NCBI GenBank assembly: GCA_964020155.1
Contig: OZ026568.1
Location: 3,503,820-3,567,819, forward strand
Direction of reading: 5' to 3'
Source: Chondrilla cf. caribensis
Taxonomy: Eukaryota > Porifera > Demospongiae > Chondrillida > Chondrillidae
DNA: 64,000 nt
The stretch's first letter is position 1; every line of letters starts with the position of its first letter. Of this stretch, positions 1-29,060 are shown one piece after another. The translations under genes were made by a program, and so were the position numbers. The notes under the pieces are model-generated. The model saw nothing but the letters and a program-made list of their open reading frames with translations. It did no database searches and was not told where the DNA came from.

Positions 1-336
1 AGTTCACATCTCCAACTAGATTTGTTGAAAATATCAGAGTGACACGCCCCATCTCCGATGAGATATGTAGGATGGTGCTAAGTGCATTTTTTTTCCCTAT
101 TCTCCCCCATACATTGACTGTGGTGCTATGGCCAAAATTTGGCCATAGCACCACCTTGAATAACAAGGGTTACAGAGTACACAAAGTGATGGGAAGTGTT
201 TCATAACTTAGTTCACATCTCCAACTAGATTTGTTGAAAATATCAGGGCGACACGCCCCCTCTCCCACGAGATATGCAGGATGGTGCTAAGTGTATTTTT
301 TCCCTATTCTCCCCCATACATTGACTGTGGTGCTAC
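1..336 (-). repeat. Repeat A units, reverse orientation, left edge
   Basis: Nearly two units of the A repeat lie here in the same orientation as the array at 5280-7755. Each carries the signature 'ccatctcc..gagatatg..ggtgctaagtg..ctcccccatacattg'. The array flips orientation at about 336, where the first forward 'gtatgggagag' begins. No gene is visible. Confidence 0.8.
120..154. repeat. 35-bp near-perfect palindrome
   Basis: Two 17-base arms (gtggtgctatggccaaa and its exact complement) are separated by a single base. It sits where one A unit ends, so it may be the mirrored end of two A units or the scar of an inversion. Confidence 0.85.
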
Positions 337-1740
337 GTATGGGAGAGTATAGGAGAGGAAACGCTAAGCACCTTTTGCATAGCTCATGGGAGAGGGGGCG
401 TGTCAACTTGATGTTTTAGACAGACCTAGCTGGTGACGTGAACTAACTTCTGAAACAATTCTCATCTCAATCAGTGGCCTGTAACCCCAGCTACATTGGA
501 AGGTGCTTAATATATTTTCAATGTATGGGAGAGTATAGGAGAGGAAACGCTAAGCACCTTTTGCATAGCTCATGGGAGAGGGGGCGTGTCAACTTGATGT
601 TTTAGACAGACCTAGCTGGTGACGTGAACTAACTTCTGAAACAATTCTCATCTCAATCAGTGGCCTGTAACCCCAGCTACATTGGAAGGTGCTTAATATA
701 TTTTCAATGTATGGGAGAGTATAGGAGAGGAAACGCTAAGCACCTTTTTGCATAGCTCATGGGAGAGGGGGCGTGTCAACTTGATACTTTAGACAGACCT
801 AGCTGGTGATGTGAACTAACTTCTGAAACAATTCTCATCTCAATCAGTGGCCTGTAACCCCAGCTACATTCGGAGGTGCTTAATATATTTTCATGTATGG
901 GAGAGTATAGGAGAGAAAACGCTAAGCACCTTTTTGCATAGCTCATGGGAGAGGGGGCGTGTTAACTTGATATTTTAGACAGATCTAGCTGGTGACGTGA
1001 ACTAACTTTTGAAATAATTCCCATCTCAATTGGTGACCCGTAACCCCAGCTACACGGGAAGATGCTTAATATTTATTCAATGTATGGGAGAGTATAAGAG
1101 AGAAAATGCTAAGCACCTTTTTGCATAACTCATGGGGGAGGGGGCGTGTCAACTTGATATTTTAGACAGACCTAGATAGAGACGTGAACTATGTTGTGTA
1201 GCAATTCCCATCTCAATAGGTGGCTCGTAACTCCAGCTACATTGGAAGGTGCTTAATATTTTTCAATGTATGGGAGAGTATAGGAGAGAAAACGTTAAGC
1301 ACCTTTTTGCATAGCTAATGGAGAAGGGGGTGTGTCAACGTGATACTTTAGACAGACCTAATTTAGGATGTGAACTAACTTCTGAAACTGTTCCCATATC
1401 AATAGGTGGCCTGTAACTCCAGCTACATTGGAAGGTGCTTAATATTTTTTCAATGTATGGGAGAGTATAGGAGAGAAAACGTTAAGCACCTTTTTGCATA
1501 GCTCATGGGGGAGAGGGCGTGTCAACGTGATACTTTAGACAGACCTAGTTGGGGACGTGAACCAACTTCTGAAACAATTCCCATCTCAATAGGTGGCTCG
1601 TAACTCCAGCTACATTGGAAGGTGCTTAATATTTTTTCAATGTATGGGAGAGTATAAGAGAGAAAATGTTAAGCACCTTTTTGCATAACTCGTGGGGGAG
1701 GGGGCGTGTCAACTTGATATTTCAGACAGAAGGTGCTTAA
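337..1740 (+). repeat. Satellite array A, about 8 units of ~186 bp
   Basis: The unit start 'gtatgggagagtata' recurs at 337, 523, 709, 895, 1082, 1268, 1455 and 1642, a period of 186-187 bp. Units differ by a few percent and the most 5' units are the most alike. Each holds the blocks 'aagcacctttttgcat' and 'ggcgtgtcaacttgat'. No open frame runs through the units. Confidence 0.9.
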
Positions 1741-1744
1741 TATA

Positions 1745-4700
1745 CTTGCATTGGAGAGTATACGTATTGAAATATACATACAAATGTATAAATGCTATGT
1801 GCCATATGGACATCTGTTCGTATTAGATCTATGAAGCATTATGTGCACACAGGGGAGGTCGTGGTGACAAGCATAAAAATTGACATTTTTTGGCTTGTCA
1901 CCACGAGGCCCATAGCACACCCAGGATGGTTTGGATGCGTCCCAAATTGTGTTGGTGAGTTTGAAACAGACACTGGGTAGCCCTTGGTGACCAGCAACGT
2001 GATGTCAAATCACCTGAGTTATCACCACAGGGCGTATTACACTTATATTGAAATATACATACAAATGTATAATGCTATGTGCCATATGGACACCTGGCAG
2101 AATTATCATCACCAACAAAACCTATCATTTTTGTTATCAAAAGGACCGTATTAGTTCCAGGAGTGTGTCCGTGCATTCGTATTAGATCTATGATGCATTA
2201 TGTGCACACAGGAGAGGTCGTGGTGACAAGCATGAAAATTGACATTTTTTGGCTTGTCACCACGAGGCCAATAGCACACTCAAGACGGTTTGCATGGATC
2301 CCAAATTGTGTTGGTGAGTTTGGCATGGACACTGGGCAGCCCTTGGTGACCAGCAACGGAATGTCAAATCACCTGAGACATCATCACAGGGTGTATTACA
2401 CTTATATTGAAATGGACATACAAACGTATAATGCTATGTGCCATATGGACAGCTGGTAGAATTTTGATCCTCAACTAAACCTATCATTTTTGTTATTAAA
2501 AGGACCGTATTAGTTCCAGGAGTGTATCCGTGCATTTGTATTAGATCTATGATGCATTATGTGCACACAGGAGAGGTCGTGGTGACAAGCATAAAAATTG
2601 ACATTTTTTGGCTTGTCACCACGAGGCCCACCGCACACTCAAGACGGTTTGCATGGGTCGCAAATTGTGTTGGTGAGTTTGGCATGGACACTGGGCAGCC
2701 CTTGGTGACCAGCAACGTGATGTCAAATCACCTGAGTTATCACCACAGGGCGTATTACACTTATATTGAAATATACATACAAATGTATAATGCTCGTGCC
2801 ATATGGACAGCTGGTAGAATTTTGATCCTCAACTAAACCTATCATTTTTGTTATCAAAAGGACCATATTAGTTCCAGGAGTGTCTGTTCATTCGTATTAG
2901 ACCTATGATGCATTATGTGCACACAGGAGAGGTCGTGGTGACAAGCATAAAAATTGACATTTCTTGGCTTGTCACCACAAGGCCCATAGCACACCCAGGA
3001 CAGTTTGCATGCATCTGAAATTGTGTTGGTGAGTTTGGCATGGACACTGGGCAGCCCTTGGTGTCCAGCAACGTGGTGTCAAATCACCTGAGTTATCACC
3101 ACAATACATATTACACTTATATTGAAATGGACATACAAATGTATAATGCTATGTGCCATATGGACACCTGGCAGAATTATCATCACCAACAAAACCTATC
3201 ATTTTTGCTATCAAAAGAATTATATTAGTTCCAGGAGTGTGTCCGTGCATTCGTATTAGATCTATGATGCATTATGTGCACACAGGAGAGGTCGTGGTGA
3301 CAAGCATAAAAATTGTCATTTTTTGGCTTGTCACCACGAGGCCCATAGCACACTCAAGACGGTTTGCATGCGTCCGAAATTGTATTGGTGAGTTTGGGAC
3401 AGACACTGGGTAGCCCTTGGTGACCAGCAACGGAATGTCAAATCACCTGAGATATCATCACAGGGCGTATTACATTTATATTGAAATATACATACAAATG
3501 TATAATGCTATGTGCCATATGAACACCTGGTAGAATTTTGATCCTCAACTAAACCTATCATTTTTGTTATCAAAAGGACCGTATTAGTTCCAGGAGTGTG
3601 TCCGTGCATTCGTATTAGACCTATGATGCATTATGTGCACACAGGAGAGGTCGTGGTGACAAGCATGAAAATTGACATTTTTTGGCTTGTCACCACGAGG
3701 CCCATAGCACACCCAGGACGGTTTGCATGTGTCCCAAATTGTGTTGGTGAGTTTGAAACAGACACTGGGCAGCCCTTGGTGACCAGCAACGTGATGTCAA
3801 ATCACCTGAGTTAACACCACAAGGCGTATTACACTTATATTGAAATATACATACAAATGTATAATGCTATGTGCCATATGAACACCTGGTAGAATTTTGA
3901 TCCTCAACTAAACCTATCATTTTTGTTATCAAAAGGACCGTATTAGTTCCAGGAGTGTGTCCGTGCATTCGTATTAGACCTATGATGCATTATGTGCACA
4001 CAGGAGAGGTCGTGGTGACAAGCATGAAAATTGACATTTCTTGGCTTGTCACCACGAGGCCCATAGCACACTCAAGACGGTTTGCATGGATCCCAAATTG
4101 TGTTGGTGAGTTTGGCATGGACACTGGGCAGCCCTTGGTGACCAGCAACGGAATGTCAAATCACCTGAGATATCACCACAGGGCGTATTACACTTATATT
4201 GAAATATACATACAAATGTATAATGCTATGTGCCATATGGACAGCTGGTAGAATTTTGATCCTCAACTAAACCTATCATTTTTGTTATCAAAAGGACCGT
4301 ATTAGTTCCAGGAGTGTGTCCGTGCATTCGTATTAGATCTATGATGCATTATGTGCACACAGGAGAGGTCGTGGTGACAAGCATTAAAATTGACATTTTT
4401 TGGCTTGTCACCACGAGGCCCATAGCACACCCAGGACGGTTTGGATGTGTCCCAAATTGTGTTGGTGAGTTTGAAACAGACACTGGGCATCCCTTGGTGA
4501 CCAGCAACGTGATGTCAAATCACCTGAGTTAACACCACAAGGCGTATTACACTTATATTGAAATGTACATACAAATGTATAATGCTATGTGCCATATGGA
4601 CACCTGGCAGAATTATCATCACCAACAAAACCTATCATTTTTGTTATCAAAAGGACCGTATTAGTTCCAGGAGTGTGTCCGTGCATTCGTATTAGACCTA

Positions 4701-5250
4701 TGATGCATTATGTGCACACAGGAGAGGTCGTGGTGACAAGCATAAAAATTGACATTTTTTGGCTTGTCACCACGAGGCCCATAGCACACCCAGGACGGTT
4801 TGGATGCGTCCCAAATTGTGTTGGTGAGTTTGAAACAGACACTGGGCAGCCCTTGGCAACCAGCAACGTGATGTCAAATCACCTGAGTTATCACCACAGG
4901 GCGTATTACACTTATATTGAAATATACATACAAATGTATAATGCTATGTGCCATATGAACACCTGGTAGAATTTTGATCCTCAACTAAACCTATCATTTT
5001 TGTTATCAAAAGGACCGTATTAGTTCCAGGAGTGTGTCCGTGCATTCGTATTAGACCTATGATGCATTATGTGCACACAGGAGAGGTCGTGGTGACAAGC
5101 ATGAAAATTGACATTTTTTGGCTTGTCACCACGAGGCCCATAGCACACTCAGCACAGTTTGAATGCATCCGAAATTGTGTTGGTGAGTTTGGAATGGACA
5201 CGGGGCAGCCCTCGATGACTACCAATGGAATGTGAACTTACCTGAGTGAT
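1745..5250 (+). repeat. Satellite array B, about 10 units of ~359 bp
   Basis: A ~359-bp unit is repeated head to tail, seen for example in the spacing of 'gatgcattatgtgcacac' near 2189, 2548, 2906, 3265, 3624, 3983, 4342, 4702 and 5061. Every unit contains a hairpin, 'cgtggtgacaagc' then about 20 bases then 'gcttgtcaccacg'. Short open frames recur in each unit with the same peptide, but they follow the DNA period, lack conserved ends and are broken by indels, so I do not call them genes. Confidence 0.9.
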
Positions 5251-5279
5251 AACCATAAGGCGTATTATACCACTTATAT

Positions 5280-7755
5280 TGAATTATTATATTAGATGGG
5301 AATGGTTCCATAAGTTAGTTCACATGCGTAGCTAGGTTTGGCTAAAATATCAAGTTTGGAGTAGTTTCATAAGTTAGTTCATGTCTCTGGTTAGGTCTGG
5401 CTAAAATATTAAGTTGACATGCCCCCTCCCCCATGAGATATGCAAAAAGGTGCTTAGGTTTTCTTTCCTATACTCTACCATACATTGATAAAATATTTAG
5501 CACCTCCAAATATAGCTGGGGATACAGGCAAACTACGGAGATTGAAATTGTTTCATATGTTAGTTCACATCCCTAGCTAGGTCTGGCTAAAATATGAAGT
5601 AGCTAATTGCTACCTAATGAGCTATGCAAAAAGGTGCTTAATGTCATATACTCTCCAATACATTGAAAAAATATTGAGGACCTCCAAATTTAGCTGGAGT
5701 TACGGGCCACCTACTGAGGTGAGAACTGTTTCATAACTAAGACCACAGCTAATTTCCCATAAAATGTCATGTTGACACACCTCCTCTCCCATGAGCTACG
5801 CAAAAAGGTGCTTAGCGTTATTTCATCCTATACCTTCCAATACATTAAAAATATATTAAGGACCTCCGGATGTAGTTAGGGTTAGGGACCACCTACGGAG
5901 ATGATAACTGTTTCACAAGTTAGTATACATCCACAACTAGGTTCCTGTAAAATATCGTGTTGACATGCCCCCTCTCCCATGAGCTACACAAGAAGGTGCT
6001 TACCGTTATTTCATCCCATACCTTCCAATACATTAAAAATATACTAAGCACCTCTGAATGTAGTTAGGGTTAGGTACCACCTACAGAGATCAAAACTGTT
6101 TCATAAGTTAGTATAGGTCCACAACTAATTGCCCGTGAAATATCATGTTGACACGCCCCCTCTCCCATGAGCTATGCAAAAAGGTGCTTAGCATTTTCAT
6201 CCTACACCTTCCCATACATTAAAAATATACTAAGCACCTCCGGATGTAATTAGGGTTAGGGACCACCTACGGAGATGAAAACTGTTTCATACATTAGTAT
6301 AGGTCTTCAACTAGGTTCCCATAAAATATCATGCTGACATGCCCCCTCTCCCATGAGCTACGTGAAAAGGTGCTTAGCATTATTTCATCCTATACCTTCC
6401 CATACATTAAAAATTATCAAGCACCTCCGAATGTAGTTAGGGTTAGGGACCACCTACGGAGATGAAAACTGTTTCATAAGTTAGTATAGGTCCACAGCTA
6501 GGTTTCCATAAAATATCATGCCGACATGCCCCCTCTCCCATGAGCTACGCAAAAAGGTGCTTAGTGTCTTTTGATCCAATACATTCCCATACATTGGAAA
6601 ATTATTAAGCACCTCCGGATATAGTTAGGGTTAGGGACCACCTACGGAGATGAAAACTGTTTCATACATTAGTATAGGTCCACAGCTAGGTTTCCATAAA
6701 ATATCATGTTGACACGCCCCTTTTATCGCTTGTCACCGCGGCCTCTCCTATGCATGTGATGCATCATAGCACAAATGAGAATGCACAGACACACTCCTGG
6801 AACTAGTGCGGTCCTTCTGATCCATAACAAAAACGATGCGTTTTCTTTCTAAACAAAATTCAGTCCTTGTGATAACAGAAATGTTACGTTTTGATCATAT
6901 AATAATGCATATACTTTTGTATGTACATTCCAATATAAGTGCAATATGCCTTGAGGTGCTTAACATATATGTTTCCTATTCTCTCCCATACATTGAAAAA
7001 ATTATACTAAGCACCTCCGAATGTAGCAAAGGGTACAGTCCACGTACTGAGATGGTAATTATTTCAGAACTTAGTTCATGCCATCAGCTTGGTCTGGTAA
7101 GAATACCAGGGTTTTATGACCCCTCCCCTATGAGTTATGCAAGAAGGTGCTTAACATTTTTTTCTGCTATTCTCTCCCATACATTGAAAAAACATTGAGC
7201 ACCTCCAAATGTAGCTGGGATTACGGGCCACCCACAGAGATCGGAATTGTTTTAAATGTTAGTTCACAATTCCAGCTAGGTCTGACTAAAAGTTCGAACG
7301 TGTTGATTCCTTTCCCATGAGCTATGCAAAAAGATGCTTAGCATTTTCTCCCATATTCTCTCCCATACATTGAAAATATATTAAGCACCTCTGAATGTAG
7401 CTGTAATTTTGAGCCACCTACAGAGATGGGAGTTGTTTTAAATGTTAGTTGATGTCCCCAGCTAGGACTGACTAAAATATCAAATTGATACGCCTTCTCT
7501 CCCATGAGCTATCCAAAAAGGTGCTTAGCGTTTCCTCTCCTATACTCTCCCATGCATTGAAAATATTATAAGCACCTTGGAATATAGCTGTGGTTAGGGG
7601 CCACCACAGAGATGAGAGTTGCTTAATAAGTTAGTTTACATCTCCAGCTAGGTCCTCATAAAATATCAGGTTGACACACCCCCATCCCCATGAGCTACGC
7701 AAAAAGGTGCTTAGTGTATTCTCCCCATATATTGAAAGAATATTAAGCACCTCAT
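5280..7755 (-). repeat. Satellite array A in reverse orientation, about 12 diverged units
   Basis: Units of roughly 180-190 bp match the reverse complement of the array at 337-1740, for example 'cccatgagctacgcaaaaaggtgcttagcg' and 'cccatacatt'. Units between about 5870 and 6640 also carry 'tagttagggttaggg', which contains two telomere-like TTAGGG motifs. The units are more diverged than those of the left array. Confidence 0.85.
6725..6955 (-). repeat. Single inverted, internally deleted copy of repeat B inside array A
   Basis: The stretch reads as the reverse complement of B: 'cttgtcaccgcggcctctcc', 'tgatgcatcatag', 'gacacactcctggaact', then 'catacttttgtatgtacatt' and 'caatataagtgcaata'. The middle of the unit is missing and the copy is diverged. 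Confidence 0.8.
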
Positions 7756-7999
7756 TTTTCGGATGGGTCAATTATTCCCATGACAAAACAATATGTACTA
7801 GAGAATACTGTACGGAGATACCGGATAACAGACTTATGACACCGGGTGTTTAACGGGCCCATCCAACCTATCCGGCTGTATAATAGCCTAGCTATATTAT
7901 AGTTAGACCAGTATCTATGGTTAGACAACCACGGGACACAGACGCTTGGTTGGGCGCTAACCGACAAAGAGGGCGCTATTATCGTAGCTCTTTTCCGAA
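7756..7999. other. Spacer / putative promoter of the D2HGDH gene
   Basis: Non-repetitive sequence between the satellite block and the D2HGDH start codon. I see no TATA box or other clear motif. Array A ends just upstream, so the gene lies directly next to satellite DNA. Confidence 0.4.
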
Positions 8000-11682
<3,683 letters not shown>

Positions 11683-11820
11683 GTTTAGCAAGTTAAATAT
11701 TGTTTGAGGACGTTATTAATATTGTGTGAATTATCATGTGACTAGCAGAATAATTGCCCTTTATTAATGTTCCATGTACAGAATGATAATTTGATTGATT
11801 TTGTACGTAGTCATATGTAG

Positions 11821-11999
11821 TACAGTTAAACACTCATATAACAAACCGGAAATTCCGGGGCAATCTGTTTGTTATAAGCAGGAGTTTGTTATATCAGAAC
11901 AATTTCCTATGAGATACTGTAGCACGTGGTTGAGATCATTGCTTTGTTATATCAAGAACTTTGTTATAGAGGAGATTGTTATAAGAGCGCTCCACTGTA
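11821..11999. mobile_element. Small TA-flanked element 3' of D2HGDH
   Basis: It starts 'tacagttaaacactc' and ends 'gagcgctccactgta', imperfect inverted ends beside TA. The inside is a run of 'tttgttata' variants and a 'ccggaaattccgg' palindrome. The ends resemble the 'cagtggaacctc' ends seen at 56680 and 63899. No coding capacity. Confidence 0.45.
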
Positions 12000-12210
12000 T
12001 TATGAAATTGTCATATACTATTATTATGTAATGTTTTATATTACATAATATTATGTTTGTGGAAGTTACATGTCTATTATACCCAAGTTAGATGAATTGC
12101 ATGTGATAGATCGATTCTTAATACCTGCACGAGATGTACAGTACAGTGAAACATATGTACAGTAGTCACATGTAATGATGTACACAATTGGACACATATT
12201 AAACTACACA
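12000..12210. other. Spacer between convergent D2HGDH and ALMS-like genes
   Basis: AT-rich sequence with no gene visible. It probably contains the 3' end of the minus-strand ALMS-like transcript. Confidence 0.4.
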
Positions 12211-14926
12211 TCAGTGCAGGTTCCTTCTGCACACAGAGCACAGCTGTGTCTGTCTGACACCACTCTTTGCCACTCGGCTTCTCTTCACCCTGTTGAGGAG
12301 CACCTGTTGAAGAGAAGGTGTAGACAATGGCTCATAAATGGCATTGGTAGCTATGAACGTATGTAGGTATATTGGATAATAATTGCTACAGGGTATACAC
12401 ACTGCAAAATGGACGACACAGGGATGTATTATTTTGGGAAAGTCACTGATTCAACTGGATGTCTCTCCCTTTCTCTCTCTCTCACACACCCTCTCATAGT
12501 TCTTCCTCCTCTGCCAGTAAGCTGCTGCTTGCTTTTGCAGCTTTTGGTAGTCTCTTCTCTTTTGTTCCTCACAAGACATGAAGTTCCTAAACAAGGGAGC
12601 CCTCTACATAGTTAAATCTCACTAAACAAGTGGCATACATATGTGTACAAAGAGTGAGAGCAAACCTTTTGTGTTTCTCCTTCTGAACAGAATATGTTGG
12701 TCTCTTCCATTGAAAATTTGTAAGATTCTGAGGTTCTGGAGAGACACGAAGGACATGGTATCCATGATCATGGGATGAAGGTACTGTAGTCCTGTATGTC
12801 TGAGAGGATGAAGGTACTGTAGTCCTGTGTGTCCGGGAGGATGAAGGTACTGTAGTCCTGAATGTCCGGGAGGATGAAGGTACTGTAGTCCTGTATGTCT
12901 GAGAGGATGAAGGTACTGTAGTCCTGTATGTCTGAGAGGATGAAGGTACTGTAGCCCTGTATGTCTGAGAGGATGAAGGTACTGTAGCCCTGTATGTCCG
13001 GGACAGTGCAGGAGGTATATGTACTGCCTCCTGTTTTGAGTGCATCTTGAACTCCCTCAGCATCTTCTGCCGATGTCGGCAATTACGAATAAACTTCTGC
13101 TTGTGTGTCCAGCATGCCTCCTGAAGTGTGGGTGTTCTATTCCGGCTGAGACTAGTAGCAGGGACGTGTTGGGATCCAAGATCTGAAGCAGACGATAACG
13201 TACTTGAGGTAGTGATGGAGTCATCCTCACCTGGTGGTGTGGTGGGCACAATGAAAGACAATGGTTTAGCAGGGACGGGACGCCCAACGTGTTCTTCATA
13301 GTAGGGCTGTAAATGATCTTTCTTCTGATTCAAGATGGCCGCCTGCATCAAAATAGGGCTTGTTTGTACACCTCTGTTTCTCGCATTATTGAGTGCATGT
13401 CTGGACACTTTCTCGGACTTTGAACGTTTCTCCCCAGCAGTGGTACTCTGATGCAACACTGGCCTTGCATCACGTAATGTAGGACTGGAGTCAGTGCTGG
13501 AGGAAGACGAATGGACCAGTTTTGATCTGAGTGCTCCTGTACTCCTGACGTTCCTCTTCACAAAGGCATTTGGCTCAGATTTTTCAAGCATCTTTTGCCG
13601 GCAGTCACAGGTGCACCTCACATCGGTGATGTCTCTACCATCCTTTAACTGAAGATGACGCAGCCGATTCAGAACATTACTGTCCAAATCCAATCTGTTC
13701 TCCGTGTCATCTGGAGGAAGAGACTGTTCTGGGTGATTTTGAGTTGGTTTGGCATAAGGGCTCTTGAGGAACGCCTGCCACAGTTGATCCAAGTTGTCCA
13801 GGTCTGATCCTGGTACAACTTGATAAGGGTTCGCTCGATCCCTCTTGAATGCTTCAGTTGCCAATCTTTCAATGACATCCTGAGTTGAGTCAGAGGTACC
13901 CTCTGTATTGTTGTCGTGTGCGACAGAGACGGTAGTATAGGACTCTGTGGAAGGCTCTCTGTAGGAGAGCAGGGTGCTGTCAGGGTCTTCTTCCTTGAGT
14001 GCAAACAGCCTCTCTTTATTCTTGTGCTTTATCAAATGAACCTCCTGTTCCAACCCGTTGGTCAAACTCGCTGTACTTTCTGTTGGCTTTGAATGAGGTG
14101 CTACTGGGTGAACTGTATTCAACCCCTTGTCAGCATGCTTAGTTGAAGAATGCTTACCATCCCGGACCTTGTACCCCATAGAGGAAGCTATCTTCCTCTT
14201 GTCGTTCAGTACTTTCTCCCTGGCCTCTTGCAAAAGTGCCCTACTGTGGTACTCACTCAGGACTGGCTCAGCTACAGAATCTAGACTGTCTTCATGATGA
14301 GGTATGGAATTTTGGGACGAATCGCTGAGTTCCCCAACGCTCAAATCTGGAGGGTTTGTCTCAGTTTGGTCCTTCGGGGCAGTCAATGTTGAAGCAAACA
14401 GTGAAGACTTCGACATCTGCACAGTAGATCTCCAAGTACTCGAGGCAGGGGGAGAGGAAACGTCAGTTGTAAAGGTTGTCAGCACAGACGTTTTGTTCAG
14501 TCCATTGGCTGTTCTTATCTGACTGGCTAGAAGATCAGAAGATGTTGTGTTTGTATTAAGAGCGGATGTGGAGTACAGTGTGGTTGTCCCTGCACTGGTG
14601 GGAGACGTGAAATGTGAGGTATTTGTCAATTTTGTCGCAGTTTCCAATGCAGAACCAGAAATAGGAGTCAGCGTATCGCGTGTGGCACTATACGACGTCG
14701 ACGTGAATGAGGGCACGGAGCCTCCCTCCTTGCCTCTGTGACCAGAAGATGGCGGATTTGGTTCTTTATAAATTCGAGGGCGTAACAGTTCCGACGTGTT
14801 ATTGCTCGAAGAGGAAATCTTACTGACGTTAATCCCGGCGAAGTGTTCGGCCAAATGCATTAAGCTGTCAGAAGAGGGACATTCTTCGCTGCCTTCAACC
14901 AAGGGAACAGGTTGCCAGTCTTCCAT
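12211..14926 (-). CDS. ALMS-motif protein (ALMS1/CEP295/C10orf90-type), 3 exons, ~816 aa
   Basis: Exons are 14926-12666, 12586-12490 and 12303-12211; phases 2 and 0 match. The first 600 residues are Ser/Thr-rich and probably disordered. Near the C-terminus TLQEACWTHKQKFIRNCRHR resembles the start of the ALMS motif (LQEAhxxxxPxFIxRSxxR). The short last exons, rich in Lys/Arg with YQKLQK and NRVKRSR, resemble the end of that motif. Known ALMS-motif proteins sit at centrosomes and ciliary bases. An earlier short segment (NRLRHLQLKDG...CDCRQKMLEKSEPNAFVKR) looks like a degenerate relative. Between the two halves of the motif lie about eight 11-residue repeats. The protein is far shorter than vertebrate ALMS1 or CEP295. 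The start codon at 14926 is the first Met of the frame; upstream exons are possible. Family assignment rests on motif resemblance only. Confidence 0.6.
12768..13000 (-). repeat. 33-bp coding minisatellite in the ALMS-like gene
   Basis: About seven to eight copies of a 33-bp unit encode TVPSSSQTYRT-type 11-residue repeats in frame. Copies are nearly identical at the DNA level, which suggests recent expansion or homogenisation. Confidence 0.9.
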
Positions 14927-15148
14927 CTCTATAGAAACGAGAGAATGTCCGTTATAAAGTAGTTTAATGGTAATTTCGACATTTCCCTACCTTCGAAAGT
15001 TTAATTTCGACAATGCACGGTTTCTGTACCAAAAAAGCTTATTCGGAGTTCGGTTGTCGAGTTTACCCGCCAAAGAACTCGAATTGGGGAAAATCCCTAG
15101 TTTGAATACCCGCCCAAGAAGGATCTACAAACGTAAGGTAGCGTCCAC
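14927..15148. promoter_or_regulatory. Bidirectional promoter, ALMS-like / TSNAXIP1-like
   Basis: Two start codons face away from each other across 222 bp. 'gtttacccgccaaag' at 15061-15075 reads in reverse as TTTGGCGGGTAAAC, close to an E2F site. I looked for an RFX X-box and found no convincing match. Confidence 0.5.
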
Positions 15149-27629
<12,481 letters not shown>

Positions 27630-28431
27630 AAGATGACGCTTGTTTGAAAACAATGGCAAAAAATGGACTCTCGTGGGTAATACACCCTGGGTGTGATGCA
27701 CTGCAGACTACATTGTTATGATAGGGTGTCCTTGTTACATGTCCAGACGCACACACAGACACACATGCACTGTTTGGTGTATGCTGACCTACGTACATGT
27801 GTACAAATGTGTGTGTCCTGCAATATGATCTGTCCAGCAATGGAAGGTTATCCTAATTAATTACCCACTACTTGTATTTCAGTTGATTCCCAGTAAAATA
27901 TTGACTGTCTGGTTGTCCAAAACAAGTAACTGCCAAACAAGGGGATGACAGACAGACAGACAAAGGAGAGAAAGGGTGTACAATACCCCCACTTAACCTG
28001 GAATCTTGTGCTAGGAGAATTTCTTCTCTACAGAATCCATTCTATACCTGTGGTTGTCCTTTGGGTGTGGGCACATATGTATTACGTATGTATAGACAGT
28101 CGTATGCAGCCGTTGTTTGTAGCAAGTGTTTATATTATTATGTTTTGTGTTTTGAGAGAATTAAGTTTGTTTTGTGTTAAGTGAGTGTTGTTATGGTAAC
28201 AATGAGATAACAGAACATCAGCCTGCAGCTTGGTGACTGTGGTTCATGGTAGTTCTCATAACACCATCTTCCATGTAATCACATTACATACAGCAATGGT
28301 ATCATGCTGTGTTATAGTAATTTCCTTCCTGAATACTGGGTGTAGTGTTTGGATGTGAGATGGAATGGTTAGTGTGTGTGTGTATGTGTATGTACTTATA
28401 TGTGTGTATGAGTGTTTATGTATGTGTACAC

Positions 28432-28484
<53 letters not shown>

Positions 28485-28927
28485 CGTATAGAGTGTGGGG
28501 AGGTAACACACACATGTTTACATGTGTACTTGCATGCAAACATCATCATTTCCTTTGCCTGGTAGTCACTAAAGTTTCCAGTATTCTTTTTCACAGTTCT
28601 AATGGACACAACCCATTCAACTAGCTGAATTCAGGTCGCAATGCAATACTTCATATTTCCTACACTGGTAACTTTGAGTGCTAATTGAAAAGTAACCACC
28701 CTCTCCACACAATTCTGGTACACATGCTGGACGTGATGTTGCCAGGTAATTGTCCTTATTGTGAACTGTTGCATACACAACAAGTTTGAAGTTAGGGAGT
28801 TTCCGTTCTTTGTTTATGTATTGAGTGAATGGTTTTTATCCATAATATCTTTTGTTACTTTGATCTGTATTGTGGGAACAGGACAGTCAGTCGGTCAGTC
28901 AGTGTAAGGGTGCATACGTGTGTCTGT

Positions 28928-28988
<61 letters not shown>

Positions 28989-29007
28989 TGTCAGTGTGTG
29001 TGTCTGT

Positions 29008-29060
<53 letters not shown>

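Noticed and set aside
1792..5235. Repeated 62-126-aa frames with the same peptide in each 359-bp unit
   Set aside because: They track the satellite unit, are interrupted at different places in different units and have no consistent start or stop.
14304..14741. Plus-strand frames opposite the ALMS-like gene
   Set aside because: Shadows of the long minus-strand coding exon.
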